Program-made: the position numbers and the translations under genes
Notes under the pieces: model-generated
Seen by the model: only the letters and a program-made list of their open reading frames with translations
What the model was told of the DNA's origin: nothing
The model's database searches: none
Assembly (NCBI RefSeq): GCF_002813295.1
Contig: NZ_PHUE01000001.1
Span: 4,712,001 to 4,776,000 of the forward strand
Source of the DNA: Flavobacterium sp. 5
GTDB lineage: Bacteria > Bacteroidota > Bacteroidia > Flavobacteriales > Flavobacteriaceae
Reading direction: 5' to 3'
Length of the DNA stretch: 64,000 bases
Shown: positions 52,054 to 61,542 of the stretch, in pieces
Position numbering within the stretch: position 1 is the first letter of the stretch
Layout: each line of letters opens with the position of its first letter

Positions 52054-52719
52054 ATGCTTCGTAAATTATTAAGTTATATTATTCCAATTAAAATATTTAA
52101 AATCAATTCACCTCTAAGTAAAACTATAGAAGTAACCTGGGCAAATGGAGAATTAGTACTGGATTCTGAAAACACTAATTATTCCTATGGAAGTCTGCAG
52201 CGCATTTTAAGAAGAGGTCTAAAGCATTTTGGATTTAAAAAAATTGTAAAAATGCAGCACATCTTGGTTTTAGGAGTTGCCGGCGGAAGTGTTATTAAAA
52301 CTTTGGTAGATGAAATCCATTACGAAGGTAAAATCACTGGTGTTGATATCGATTCAAAAATCATTGAAATTGCCAACGAATACTTTGAGCTCGACAAAAT
52401 TAAAAATCTGGACATTATTATTGAAGATGCTTTTGAATTTGTTTTAAAAACTAAAGATAAATATGGTTTAATTATTATTGATATATTTCAGGATACTAAA
52501 ATGCCAAATTTTTTGTTCGAAAAATTCTTTATAGATAGAATTTGTTTTTTGCTTAATAGTAAAGGAATTGTATTGTTTAATACAATGTGTCTGACAGCTG
52601 CTGATAACTTCCGAAATCAAAATTTTATTAAAGATTTTAATGATGTTAATTTCAACATTCAATCTATTCCTAGGGTTGAAGTACACAACGAATTAATTAT
52701 AATTGAAAAATTGAATTAG
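52054..52719 (+). CDS. Spermidine synthase-like methyltransferase-fold protein
   Basis: The protein has 221 residues. The Rossmann-like core shows HILVLGVAGGSVIKTL (about 69-84), ITGVDIDSKIIEIANEYF and IIEDAFEFVLKTKDKYGLIIIDIF, typical of the spermidine synthase-like group. The catalytic DxxDP motif of true spermidine synthases is replaced by DIFQD, so the reaction is open. There is no link in gene order to speA. No promoter was assigned. Confidence 0.75.
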   Translation: MLRKLLSYIIPIKIFKINSPLSKTIEVTWANGELVLDSENTNYSYGSLQRILRRGLKHFGFKKIVKMQHILVLGVAGGSVIKTLVDEIHYEGKITGVDIDSKIIEIANEYFELDKIKNLDIIIEDAFEFVLKTKDKYGLIIIDIFQDTKMPNFLFEKFFIDRICFLLNSKGIVLFNTMCLTAADNFRNQNFIKDFNDVNFNIQSIPRVEVHNELIIIEKLN

Positions 52720-52758
52720 AAGAAAGAATTAAAATAATAATAAAAATTCTAAAATTAC

Positions 52759-52798
52759 CTTAAATGCCTTCTGCTTTTCAACATATAAGGCATTTAAG
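52759..52798. terminator. Inverted repeat between convergent genes
   Basis: A perfect 12 bp stem (CTTAAATGCCTT with AAGGCATTTAAG) and a 16-nt loop lie between the spermidine-synthase-like gene and kdsB. No long T-run is present. Confidence 0.5.
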
Positions 52799-52831
52799 AT
52801 TATATAAGGAGAAACAAATATTAAATTTAGA

Positions 52832-53578
52832 TTAGTTTCTTGATTCTAGAGCAGCTAACATTTTTTTAGCTTTCTCTAAATCTTCTTGAGTATCGATTCC
52901 GATTCCAACGTGAGTAGTTTCTATCATTTTGATGCGTTTTCCAAATTCTAAATAACGCAATTGTTCCAGTTTTTCGGATGCTTCCAATGATTTCATTGGC
53001 AAACTATAGAAATCCAGTAAAGCTTGTTTTCTAAAAGCGTAAATACCGATGTGCTGCATGTAGCGAACACCTACATTTTTCTCTCTCGGATATGGAATTA
53101 CAGAACGTGAAAAGTACAATGCAAATTCATTTTGATCTACAACTACTTTTACATTGTTTGGATTATTGATTTCTTCTTCGTTTTTTATTTCTCGCATTAA
53201 CGAAGCTAAATCAACTTGTTTGGCTGTATCATTTTTAAAAACTTCAATCACTTCTCGCAAAGGCTCAGTGTCTATAAATGGTTCGTCACCTTGCACATTT
53301 ATTACGATATCTACATCTAGATTTTCAACAGCTTCGGCAATCCTATCACTCCCCGATTCGTGTTCTTTAATACTCATAATGGCTTTTCCACCATTAGTAA
53401 TAATTTCATTATAAATCAAATCTGAATCGGTTACCACAAAAACATCATCGAATAATTTTGTATTAATTGCTGATTCATAGGTTCTAAGAATTATTGTTTT
53501 TCCTCCTAAATCCTGCATTAATTTTGCTGGAAATCGTGTTGATGCGTAACGTGCCGGTATAACTGCTATTATTTTCAT
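52832..53578 (-). CDS. kdsB: 3-deoxy-manno-octulosonate cytidylyltransferase
   Basis: The protein has 248 residues, the usual length. The nucleotide-binding start is [27 protein letters not shown] (R7, R12, K17-type residues), with [36 protein letters not shown] and late [18 protein letters not shown]. It activates Kdo with CTP for lipopolysaccharide core synthesis. It lies alone, 49 bp upstream in position of the DOPA dioxygenase-like gene but co-oriented with it. Confidence 0.97.
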   Translation of the reverse strand: MKIIAVIPARYASTRFPAKLMQDLGGKTIILRTYESAINTKLFDDVFVVTDSDLIYNEIITNGGKAIMSIKEHESGSDRIAEAVENLDVDIVINVQGDEPFIDTEPLREVIEVFKNDTAKQVDLASLMREIKNEEEINNPNNVKVVVDQNEFALYFSRSVIPYPREKNVGVRYMQHIGIYAFRKQALLDFYSLPMKSLEASEKLEQLRYLEFGKRIKMIETTHVGIGIDTQEDLEKAKKMLAALESRN

Positions 53579-53627
53579 TTTATTTATTCTATTTCAATTC
53601 TCAAATTTATGTTTTTATAATCTAAAA

Positions 53628-54461
53628 TTAATTCGAAATCCTTACCGAAGTCATACTCAATGACCCTGCGACTAATTTATCATTAAACAGGCTCAATTCC
53701 TCTTGTTTTCCTTTCAGTCCCAAAGTATAAATTAGTGGTAAATAATGTTCAGGAGTTGGAATTGATAACTGAAATGCTTTGCTCTGTTTTTCAAAATCAA
53801 TAAGCGGTTGAAAATTACCATCAAGTAAATAATCATTTATATTCGCTCTGGCTTCAACAGCCCAATCATAACCATAATTATCAGTATTAATGTTTCTAAA
53901 ATCGACCATCCGCAAGTTATGAATGATATTTCCACTGCCTACGATTAGGATACCTTTGGTACGTAGAGCGCTTAATTTTTGAGCTAATTCAAAATGATAT
54001 TGACCTGATTTTGTATAATCGATACTCATCTGAATTACAGGAATATCAGCATCTGGATATAAATGTTTAATTACACTCCAAGCACCGTGATCCAAACCCC
54101 AATGATGGTCTAATTCTACAACCGTTGGTAATAATAAATCTTGTGTTAATGTAGCTAATTCTGGACTTCCTTCTGGAGAATATTGTACATCAAATAATTC
54201 TTGTGGAAATCCTCCAAAATCGTGAATTGTTCTAGGTTTTTCCATAGCCGTCACTTTGGTGCCATTTGTAAACCAATGTGCTGAAATACATAGAATAGCA
54301 TTTGGCTTGGGCAATGTTTTTGCTATATTTCGAAAACCAGTTACAAACTGATTTTCTTCAATAGCGTTCATTGGACTTCCGTGTCCTAAAAACAAAACAG
54401 GCATTTTATCTGTATTCGAAAAAGTGCTTGAAATAGTATGTAAATCGTTTAGTGTATTCAT
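53628..54461 (-). CDS. LigB-type extradiol dioxygenase (YgiD-like, 4,5-DOPA dioxygenase family)
   Basis: The ATG at 54461 gives 277 residues; a GTG six codons upstream is possible but unlikely. LigB-family residues are visible: PVLFLGHGSPMNAIE (H), ICISAHWFTNGTKVTAMEKPRTIHDFGGFPQELFDVQYSPEGSPELA, DHHWGLDHGAWSVIKHLYPDADIPVIQMSI and VGSGNIIHNLRMV. E. coli YgiD is a zinc-dependent member of this group acting on catechols in vitro. The physiological substrate is not known. Confidence 0.9.
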   Translation of the reverse strand: MNTLNDLHTISSTFSNTDKMPVLFLGHGSPMNAIEENQFVTGFRNIAKTLPKPNAILCISAHWFTNGTKVTAMEKPRTIHDFGGFPQELFDVQYSPEGSPELATLTQDLLLPTVVELDHHWGLDHGAWSVIKHLYPDADIPVIQMSIDYTKSGQYHFELAQKLSALRTKGILIVGSGNIIHNLRMVDFRNINTDNYGYDWAVEARANINDYLLDGNFQPLIDFEKQSKAFQLSIPTPEHYLPLIYTLGLKGKQEELSLFNDKLVAGSLSMTSVRISN

Positions 54462-54543
54462 AGGAGTCTTTTTTAGCACGAATTACACAAATTTAAACAA
54501 ATTAAATCTGTAGTCGCCATTATTAATCTCATTGGGAAGTATA

Positions 54544-55968
54544 TTATTCCACAAAACTATCATCTTTAAATCCTATCAAATATAACTTATTTTTTGCTCT
54601 TGTCATAGCCGTGTATAGCCACCTAATATAATCTCTGTCAATACCGTTGGGTAAATAGGGTTGTTCTATAAAGACAGTATTCCATTGCCCTCCTTGCGAT
54701 TTATGACAGGTAATAGCATAAGAGAACTTAACTTGTAATGCGTTGAAATACTCATTTTCCTTTACTTTCTGAAACTTTTTATATTTGGTTGTTTCGCTTT
54801 CATAGTCTTTCATCACTTCTTGGTACAATCTGTTGGACTCTTCGAAAGTTAAAGACGGAGATTCACTTTTTATTGTATCCATCAAAAGTACAGTTTCAAA
54901 AGGCTTTTGATCTGGATAATCAATCATTCGGATTTTTACTTTGGCAAATTTAAAACCATATAATTCTTTAATTCCAAACATTTCTAAAACTTCAATTATA
55001 TCTCCATTGGCAATAAATCCGGCTTCATCTGAGTCTTTTAGCCAAAAATAATTATTCTTAACCACCATCAAGAAATCGCCTGTAGATAACTCACTTTCTT
55101 TATCAAGGATTTTGGTTCTAATTTGCTCATTGTATTGATTAGCTCTTTTATTGGAACGAACAATGAAGGCTGTGTCTTCGATACTAAAATTACTATAAGC
55201 AGAATGAATAGCATCCTGAATATCGTAGCCATCTACTAATCGCACAATGTCTTTAAATTTTCGAACATTGAACTTGAATTCTGATATAAAACTGTCTTTT
55301 AATAATTCTCTCAATTCTGTAGCATTATGTAAAATACCTGAGTTTTCTTCTTGACGCATTACTTCATCGAGTTCGATATATTCGACTTCTTTGTTGTAAT
55401 TCAATCCCAAAGTGTGAATATCAAGAGCTGGACTTATATCCAAATTTACCGGCGGTAATTGTGCGGTATCTCCCAAAAGAATCATTTTGCAATTGGTTCC
55501 TGAATATACATAAGAGATCAAATCATCGAGTAGCGAACCGTTTTCGTATAATTTGGAATCTGAAATAGTATCAGAAATCATCGAGGCTTCATCGACTATA
55601 AAAATGGTGTTTTTATGTTTGTTTTGTTGTAAAGTAAATGAAACGCCTCCACCAGAGTTTTTCTTTGGAAAGTATATTTTTTTATGAATGGTAAAAGCCG
55701 GTTTGTTCGAATAATTGGCAATTACTTTGGCTGCACGCCCGGTTGGAGCGAGTAAAACATACTTTTTATTAATATCTAATAAACTGTTTACAATTGTCGA
55801 AATAACGGTAGTTTTTCCTGTACCTGCATATCCTTTCAAGACAAAAATGGTGTCATCATGAGCATCTGTCAAAAAAATGGCGATTTTTTGAAAAAAAATA
55901 TCCTGATTATATGTCGGTGCAAAGGGAAATTTTTTCTGTAAAAGGCTATAAAAAGAGGAGGAATTCAT
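54544..55968 (-). CDS. RecD-like ATP-dependent DNA helicase
   Basis: The protein has 474 residues. It has Walker A GYAGTGKT at 46-53, Walker B VDEASMISD, motif III LLGDTAQLPPV, and the late SF1 motifs ITCHKSQGGQWNTVFIE and RWLYTAMTRAKNKLYLIG. It is shorter than RecD2 because the N-terminal domains are missing, as in the UvrD/RecD-like AAA proteins of Bacteroidota. It should act in DNA repair or replication. Confidence 0.93.
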   Translation of the reverse strand: MNSSSFYSLLQKKFPFAPTYNQDIFFQKIAIFLTDAHDDTIFVLKGYAGTGKTTVISTIVNSLLDINKKYVLLAPTGRAAKVIANYSNKPAFTIHKKIYFPKKNSGGGVSFTLQQNKHKNTIFIVDEASMISDTISDSKLYENGSLLDDLISYVYSGTNCKMILLGDTAQLPPVNLDISPALDIHTLGLNYNKEVEYIELDEVMRQEENSGILHNATELRELLKDSFISEFKFNVRKFKDIVRLVDGYDIQDAIHSAYSNFSIEDTAFIVRSNKRANQYNEQIRTKILDKESELSTGDFLMVVKNNYFWLKDSDEAGFIANGDIIEVLEMFGIKELYGFKFAKVKIRMIDYPDQKPFETVLLMDTIKSESPSLTFEESNRLYQEVMKDYESETTKYKKFQKVKENEYFNALQVKFSYAITCHKSQGGQWNTVFIEQPYLPNGIDRDYIRWLYTAMTRAKNKLYLIGFKDDSFVE

Positions 55969-56060
55969 TGAGGAATAATTTGATTACAAAGTAAGGCTTT
56001 TTCAATATCAATTTCAATGAGAAAGGCAAAAATCAATATTAGGGACAATTTACATTATTA

Positions 56061-56090
56061 TTGATATTGATGTTTAAATTCGTAAGTTTG
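56061..56090 (+). promoter_or_regulatory. Promoter of the DUF3822-rsmD operon
   Basis: TTG at 56061-56063, 19 bp and TAAGTTTG at 56083-56090 match the consensus exactly; the transcript would start about 14 nt before the ATG at 56110. Confidence 0.7.
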
Positions 56091-56109
56091 CATTGTTGAA
56101 AAAAATACT

Positions 56110-56922
56110 ATGAATACTAATATAACCGATAAAAAATACAAAAAACTTTCGCTTCAAGTTTCCTTGACGGGACTTTCTTTTTGTAGTTTTGACACGCTTC
56201 ATAACCGAATTGTGTCCATAAATGAAATTCAGTTTGATACGTTTCATAAATCAACTAAGATTGAGGAATTGTTTTCGGATGCTTTTAAAAATTATCCAGA
56301 GTTGAGTGATAGTTATGATGAGATCCAGGTGATTCACAATAATAATCTTTCAACATTTGTGCCTACTGCCCTATTTGATGAAAATTTCCTTGGAAGTTAT
56401 TTACAGTACAATACCAAAGTTTTTGAAACCGATTTTTTTGCATTTGATGAAATCAATAACTATCAAATGAATGCGGTTTATATTCCTTACGTAAACATCA
56501 ATAATTTTTTCATAGACCAATTTGGGGCTTTTGATTACAAGCATGCCAATACCATTTTGGTTTCCAAGCTTTTGGATGCTTCTAAAAACAATGATACTAA
56601 AAAAATGATTGTTCATTTTAATCCTGGACATTTTGAGATTATTGTCATTCAGAATCAAAAACTGCTTTTATTCAATTCATTCGAATACAAAACTCCAGAG
56701 GATTTTATTTATTACTTGCTTTTTACAGCAGAACAATTGAATATGAATCCCGAAAGTTTTAGACTTGAATTATTAGGAGCAATTTCTGAAGAAGATGATT
56801 TTTATAACATCGCTTTCAAATACATTCGAAATGTATCCTTTCTTGATGTAACTGATTTACAAAAAAATAACGCCTTTTCAGCAGGGCAAAATCTGCAACA
56901 TTTTATACTTTTTAACTCATGA
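56110..56922 (+). CDS. DUF3822 family protein
   Basis: The protein has 270 residues with an actin-like (ASKHA) layout: KLSLQVSLTGLSFCSFDTLHNRIVSIN at the start, FVPTALFDENFLGSYLQYN, VYIPYVNINNFFIDQFG and KMIVHFNPGHFEIIVIQNQKLLLFNSFEYKTPEDFIYYLLF. DUF3822 is a Bacteroidota family usually found just upstream of rsmD, as here. Its stop and the rsmD start overlap as ATGA, so the two are translated together. Function unknown. Confidence 0.9.
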   Translation: MNTNITDKKYKKLSLQVSLTGLSFCSFDTLHNRIVSINEIQFDTFHKSTKIEELFSDAFKNYPELSDSYDEIQVIHNNNLSTFVPTALFDENFLGSYLQYNTKVFETDFFAFDEINNYQMNAVYIPYVNINNFFIDQFGAFDYKHANTILVSKLLDASKNNDTKKMIVHFNPGHFEIIVIQNQKLLLFNSFEYKTPEDFIYYLLFTAEQLNMNPESFRLELLGAISEEDDFYNIAFKYIRNVSFLDVTDLQKNNAFSAGQNLQHFILFNS

Positions 56923-57521
56923 GAATCATATCTGGAAAATACAAAGGAAGACGCATTTTTCCGCCAAAAGGCTTACCCGTTCGACCTACAACCGATATGA
57001 GTAAAGAAGCATTGTTTAATGTTTTGAACAACCATTTTAGTTTTGAAGGTTTGAAAGTACTGGATTTGTTTTCTGGAACAGGAAATATAAGTTATGAGTT
57101 TGCTTCAAGAGGAAGTTCTCCAATAACCTCTGTCGATGGAGATTTTGGTTGTGTGAAATTCATCAAACAAGTCGCTGCTGAATATGATTTTAATATTGCA
57201 GCTACCAAAAGTGATGTGTTTGCTTTTATAGAAAAAAGTAAAACAACTTACGATATTATTTTTGCGGATCCTCCTTATGGTTTAGATCAAAAAATATTTG
57301 AAAAGATTGTTCTGTCTATTTTCGAAAAAGGATTACTCAATGAGGAAGGTATGATGATTATAGAACATTCTAAATATACCAAACTAGATCACTTGATAAA
57401 TTTCTCTTTCCAGAAAAGTTATGGGGGATCTATTTTTAGCTTCTTTGAATTGGATGGAGCAATTGAGGAAGAAATAGATGATGAATCAAATAAAAAAAGT
57501 ACTGAAGACGACGAAGATTAA
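56919..57521 (+). CDS. rsmD: 16S rRNA (guanine-966-N2)-methyltransferase
   Basis: The protein has 200 residues. It starts with MRIISGKYKGRRIFPPKGLPVRPTTDMSKEALFN, the RsmD N-terminal RNA-binding signature. The AdoMet loop is DLFSGTG at 49-55 and the catalytic DPPY is at 117-120. It methylates G966 (E. coli numbering) of 16S rRNA. The C-terminal tail is very acidic and not part of the fold. Confidence 0.95.
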   Translation: MRIISGKYKGRRIFPPKGLPVRPTTDMSKEALFNVLNNHFSFEGLKVLDLFSGTGNISYEFASRGSSPITSVDGDFGCVKFIKQVAAEYDFNIAATKSDVFAFIEKSKTTYDIIFADPPYGLDQKIFEKIVLSIFEKGLLNEEGMMIIEHSKYTKLDHLINFSFQKSYGGSIFSFFELDGAIEEEIDDESNKKSTEDDED

Positions 57522-57547
57522 TACAAAAGAAACCTGAACTTAAATAT

Positions 57548-58228
57548 TTATTTTAAAGGATCAGGTTTTGTTATTTTTACAGGTTCTGGATTTGTTTTGA
57601 TTCCAAAATAATAGTTAAAACCTAGCCCAAGAACATTATTTGTATTGACAATTTCTCCATTGTGACTTAATTGATTCAAAGCTTTCCCCATATCAACATT
57701 TTGATAATAAATATTTACACAAAATGAATCTGTATTATTGCTAGAAATACTAAAATCAACTCCAATTCCAATTCCTAATGAATGTTGCCAATCAGTAATT
57801 GTTTCTTTGGTAGTAGTTTTTACATCTTTTGAATTTATAGTTGTAAATTCTCCAACGGCGGTAACTTTAGAAAAGGTATATTTTGGCAATATAACTAAAA
57901 AACTATTGCGTTGTCCATCATTACCAATACAAATCTTAGGACAGAAATTAAAATTTAAAGCTGAAGCAGTACTACTAAAAACACTTATTAATTGTCCTTG
58001 ACTACCATAGTTAGTTTTATTCTGATTTGTTCCATAAAAGTAACTAATATCTATTTCGGGTTTAATAAATCTATTAATTTTAAATTCAGTTCCGCCATCA
58101 ACACCAACAAAAAGTGATTTCTCAAATCCACTGTATAAATACCCTGCGGCACCAATATAAGGTCTAACGATTTGTGCTTTTGCATTCAATGAAATCGCAA
58201 GAAATATAATAAAAACTATTTTTTTCAT
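57548..58228 (-). CDS. Exported beta-barrel-like protein of unknown function
   Basis: The protein has 226 residues with a signal peptide (MKKIVFIIFLAISLNAKAQ). Alternating short strands with aromatic ends (IVRPYIGAAGYLYSGFEKSLFVGVDGG, KPEIDISYFYGTN, QHSLGIGIGVDFSI, NVLGLGFNYYFGIK) suggest a small outer-membrane barrel. It lies 3 bp from the next gene upstream, another barrel-like protein, so the two are one transcription unit. No family is recognised. Confidence 0.6.
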   Translation of the reverse strand: MKKIVFIIFLAISLNAKAQIVRPYIGAAGYLYSGFEKSLFVGVDGGTEFKINRFIKPEIDISYFYGTNQNKTNYGSQGQLISVFSSTASALNFNFCPKICIGNDGQRNSFLVILPKYTFSKVTAVGEFTTINSKDVKTTTKETITDWQHSLGIGIGVDFSISSNNTDSFCVNIYYQNVDMGKALNQLSHNGEIVNTNNVLGLGFNYYFGIKTNPEPVKITKPDPLK

Positions 58229-58231
58229 AAT

Positions 58232-58774
58232 TTATTTTCCAATTACCCAACCTAATGAAAAACCAAGAACTGGTACAAAACCGCTATCATTAGAATTACT
58301 ACTTACGTTATATCCAGCTCCCATATTAAGCCCGAGATTAAAATTACTTCTATAAGTTCGTTCAAATCCCCATACAGTACCTATAGTAAATGAACTTTCT
58401 AAAGAAGAAAGAGCATCATTTGTTGAAATAGCTTTGAATCTATAATCTGAATGTAAAGCAACAAATCCTCCAGAATTGTGAACTGTAACTTTTCCTTTCG
58501 AAGTTCTTCTATCTAAATTATAATAATGACGAAATTGTTCTGTGATTGTTGGGTAAAAAGACCATTCCGAACCATAATAATCATTATTTCTGTAACCTAT
58601 TCCAAAACTAATTTCTGAATAAAGTGTGTTTTTTGTTGTAAAACCATGTTCATAAACGAAACCTGGTAATAAGATGTTTATTTTAAATTGATTTTTTTCA
58701 ACAGATGGAGAGTCTTGAGAATACAAATTCGAAAATATTATCAAGTTTAATAAAACATATGCATATTTTTTCAT
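58232..58774 (-). CDS. Exported beta-barrel-like protein of unknown function, second copy
   Basis: The protein has 180 residues with a signal peptide (MKKYAYVLLNLIIFSNLYSQ). Strand-rich with glycine and aromatic pattern (NTLYSEISFGIGYRNN, FTIGTVWGFERTYRSNFNLGLNMGAGYNVSS, VLGFSLGWVIGK). The plan resembles the 226-residue neighbour but with little sequence identity. It is transcribed after the lipoprotein gene, with a 52 bp gap. Confidence 0.6.
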   Translation of the reverse strand: MKKYAYVLLNLIIFSNLYSQDSPSVEKNQFKINILLPGFVYEHGFTTKNTLYSEISFGIGYRNNDYYGSEWSFYPTITEQFRHYYNLDRRTSKGKVTVHNSGGFVALHSDYRFKAISTNDALSSLESSFTIGTVWGFERTYRSNFNLGLNMGAGYNVSSNSNDSGFVPVLGFSLGWVIGK

Positions 58775-58826
58775 AGAAAAATTTTTAAAATTTTCTTGCC
58801 AAATTAATTTGGCAAGAAAATAAAGT

Positions 58827-60461
58827 TTATTTGATTTTATCAGTTACTAATCTGCGTCCTTTCCATTGTCCATTGTGCAAAGCTGCTGCATAAATATCTG
58901 CTGTAACATTAGAATATGCCGTTGACCCCTTTAATCCTTTGAGATAATCAGCCGTATCCTTATAATCTGATTTCCATGTCAAAAGAAAATTACTGTCAAA
59001 ATAATGAGTTATGGCATTATCGTCATTATTTGTCCATTTTACACCCATTGTAGCAAAAGTTACTTTATTACTAAATGGAACAGCCTTTAAAATATTATAT
59101 TTTAAATTTTCAGAATCCAAACTTTTTTGTAATTCTGCTTTAGCAGGATTAAGGTTCGATAAAGAATTAGCTATTACTCTAAGTCCTTGATCGAAAAGCT
59201 TATTTGCTTGTGGATCAGATATTGTAAAATCATTATTAAATATATAAATATCAACAACATTTTGATTACTATCTGTACTAAATGGCCAACCAGGATTATC
59301 TGTGGGTAGCGTTGGTATAACTTGCCCAGTTTGATTATATTTTACTCCTTTATATTCATAATAAACAGTTGGACCACTTACATATAAAACATTATTAAAC
59401 ATAGGTACATTAAATTTATAATCATATTGTATGTTGTTGATACCAAGTTCAATTTGTTCCGCATAAGATTTTTGCCAACCAGAGATCCCTAAAATTTTGA
59501 CTCTTTTTTGAAAACGAACACTACAACCAATTGAACTAAATATATAATAATTTTGATTCCAAAAACTTGTTTTCACTCTTTTATTATCATCGTAATAATC
59601 TTCATCGGATTCTGTTTCTCCAAATATTTTTTCAAAAAATCCTTGTTTTTGTATTGTACAAATTTCTAAGTTTTGCTTAATCAATCTTGGAGAAGGTGGT
59701 GTTGGAAAAGTTAGTCTTGGGACTGGAGGAATAGGGATACCACTATCATCATTTCCACCTCCACAATTTCCTGCTGGGATAAATAGCATTATTCCAGTAC
59801 TAACTTCTGTTAATTCAGAAATTACTTTATTGGTAGTAGATTTCATAAATATTTCAGGGCAAGGTACTGGTCTATTGGTAATTTGAATTTTCCTTGAAGT
59901 TGAACTTAATTTATTTAAATAATTATTTAATTTTTGTTGATCTTTAATTAGACAAAAATACATTCCCATTTCAGTATATTTATATAAACTATCACCAACA
60001 TATATTTCTCTATCTTCATTTAAAAGAGCTGCAAATGAAGGATCAGGAATTAGTTCATCATCAAATTCAATTTCAGCATCGGACTCTGAAGATTTAGAGG
60101 CAAGACCAAACTCTAAATTCCTTTTCTGAATTCTATCCTTTTTTCGTGCTAAAAACTGCTGAATATTTTCTGTGTCATTTTCATCAAAAATCGGCGTTAA
60201 TGGTTTAAAACCTTCACTTTGAATTTTTCGTATTTTATTATTAAATTCATTTTGATTTTCAATATTAACTTTGTATGAATTTAAAATATTCTTTAAAGCA
60301 GTTTTATTTTGTAATTTAATTGTCCCATCTTGTATTTCTAGATCTGAAAGATTGTTATTTTGATTCTTAATTTCTAGATCTGTAGTATTTTCACAACTTG
60401 ACAATATTGTCAAAAAAATTGTTGCAATTAAAATTGTATGTAATTTTATGTAATTCATCAT
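58827..60461 (-). CDS. Large lipoprotein of unknown function
   Basis: The protein has 544 residues with a lipobox (LTILSSC, Cys23 counting from the first ATG; the second ATG is one codon later). The N-terminal third is polar and helical (LKNILNSYKVNIENQNEFNNKI). A proline-rich hinge follows near 245 (GIPIPPVPRLTFPTPPSPR). Later parts are aromatic and beta-rich, with two cysteine segments (RPVPCPEIF, NCGGG). The C-terminal NGQWKGRRLVTDK is basic. No domain is recognised. Encoded first in a row with two barrel-like genes, suggesting a surface or envelope complex. Confidence 0.65.
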   Translation of the reverse strand: MMNYIKLHTILIATIFLTILSSCENTTDLEIKNQNNNLSDLEIQDGTIKLQNKTALKNILNSYKVNIENQNEFNNKIRKIQSEGFKPLTPIFDENDTENIQQFLARKKDRIQKRNLEFGLASKSSESDAEIEFDDELIPDPSFAALLNEDREIYVGDSLYKYTEMGMYFCLIKDQQKLNNYLNKLSSTSRKIQITNRPVPCPEIFMKSTTNKVISELTEVSTGIMLFIPAGNCGGGNDDSGIPIPPVPRLTFPTPPSPRLIKQNLEICTIQKQGFFEKIFGETESDEDYYDDNKRVKTSFWNQNYYIFSSIGCSVRFQKRVKILGISGWQKSYAEQIELGINNIQYDYKFNVPMFNNVLYVSGPTVYYEYKGVKYNQTGQVIPTLPTDNPGWPFSTDSNQNVVDIYIFNNDFTISDPQANKLFDQGLRVIANSLSNLNPAKAELQKSLDSENLKYNILKAVPFSNKVTFATMGVKWTNNDDNAITHYFDSNFLLTWKSDYKDTADYLKGLKGSTAYSNVTADIYAAALHNGQWKGRRLVTDKIK

Positions 60462-60778
60462 TTTTTTTAAAATTATTTATAAATTATTTTATTATATGAT
60501 GTGGTATTTTTTATTTCGAATATTTAGAAGTGCTGTTTTGGAACACTTCAAAATTCTCAAAAATTAACTTAGGTTTACCTCTATTGATTAAATATTTCAT
60601 TTATTTTTTTAACAAGAATTTTGCCAAAAATAAGAATTAAAATGAATAATATTACAATAATTATATGTTTAAAAAAAACATAATAGTTCTATACGTTTTT
60701 TTAAACATATGTATATATACAAATGTATTAACAATGGGACAAGAATTATATTATCAAAAAAGGATTTTTTAAGAAAAA
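60462..60778. other. AT-rich gap with a long inverted repeat
   Basis: No gene is supported. A strong inverted repeat lies at 60663-60679 and 60695-60710 (a 16-17 bp stem with one bulged A, 15-nt loop); its arms are rich in A and T runs and may act as the rnpB terminator or as an upstream site of the lipoprotein gene. Confidence 0.55.
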
Positions 60779-61096
60779 GCAGACCTATAAGCCGGATTCT
60801 GTTCTCGTTATTACTAACGATACCTTATCATTTATCTAGACTTATAATTACTCATAAGCTCAAGCTATCTACCCTTCAACAACGGACGAGAAGCCCTTAA
60901 ATGCTGATATACTTGATATTTCACCGCATAGAGTTTACCTGGTTTCACTACAGCATTACCTGTACATACTTTCTGTTGCACTTGTCCTAATTTCGATTGC
61001 TCGAAACCGACGGGGGTTACCCGCTATGCTTCTCTATGGTGTCCGGACTTTCCTCCCTCCCGTCCATAAAGACGAGACGACGATAAGGCGGTCTGC
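60779..61096 (-). ncRNA. rnpB: RNase P RNA (bacterial class A)
   Basis: About 318 nt on the minus strand. P1 is formed by GCAGACC at the 5' end and GGTCTGC at the 3' end. The universal stretch GAGGAAAGTCCGGAC is present near the 5' end (about 61042-61060), and the 3' end reads ACAGAATCCGGCTTATAGG. It is the catalytic RNA that removes tRNA 5' leaders. A consensus promoter stands just upstream and predicts the same 5' end. Confidence 0.96.
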
Positions 61097-61100
61097 GGTG

Positions 61101-61131
61101 CAAATCTACAATATTAATTAGGGCTTGACAA
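61101..61131 (-). promoter_or_regulatory. Promoter of rnpB
   Basis: On the minus strand, TTG (61129-61131), 20 bp and TAGATTTG (61101-61108) match the consensus, five bases upstream of the inferred RNA start at 61096. Confidence 0.82.
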
Positions 61132-61220
61132 GAATTACACTTTTACTTTAACAATACTTTTACAACAGTTTAGAAATAAAACAGTTACCTTTAATTAAAA
61201 CTATTTATTCTTTATTTATC

Positions 61221-61523
61221 ATGAAACCAACCTATCATTATACCACTGTTTTAGAAGCTCTAGAAGATTTAAAAGAAAAAGGTTTTCTTCATGATTTTAA
61301 TCTTCATTATGAAATTATTATCGCCAATCCTCAGGATTATGCAGTAGAACATGTATATCGTTATGAAGGGGATTCCGACCCAGATGAAGAATCGGTAGTT
61401 TATGGTATAGTTTCTATTGCAGGAGTAAAAGGAGTATTTGTTTCTGGTTTTTCGGCAAATTCAGATAATGAAGCTTCACAAGTTTTAGAGAATTTATACA
61501 TACAAAGCAACAGAAAATCATAG
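61221..61523 (+). CDS. Small conserved-type protein of unknown function
   Basis: The protein has 100 residues. It is an alpha+beta protein (HYTTVLEALEDLKEKGFLHDFNL; EHVYRYEGDSDPDEESVVYGIVSIAGVKGVFVSGFSAN). Such proteins are sometimes listed as phosphoribosylpyrophosphate synthetase-like, but no PRPP motif is seen, so I leave the function open. No signal peptide. It is divergent from rnpB. Confidence 0.78.
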   Translation: MKPTYHYTTVLEALEDLKEKGFLHDFNLHYEIIIANPQDYAVEHVYRYEGDSDPDEESVVYGIVSIAGVKGVFVSGFSANSDNEASQVLENLYIQSNRKS

Positions 61524-61542
61524 TTTTAGAAATAAAGTAATA

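Noticed and set aside
60709..60900. A 63-codon plus-strand frame
   Set aside because: It lies over the 3' end of RNase P RNA and is not a protein gene.
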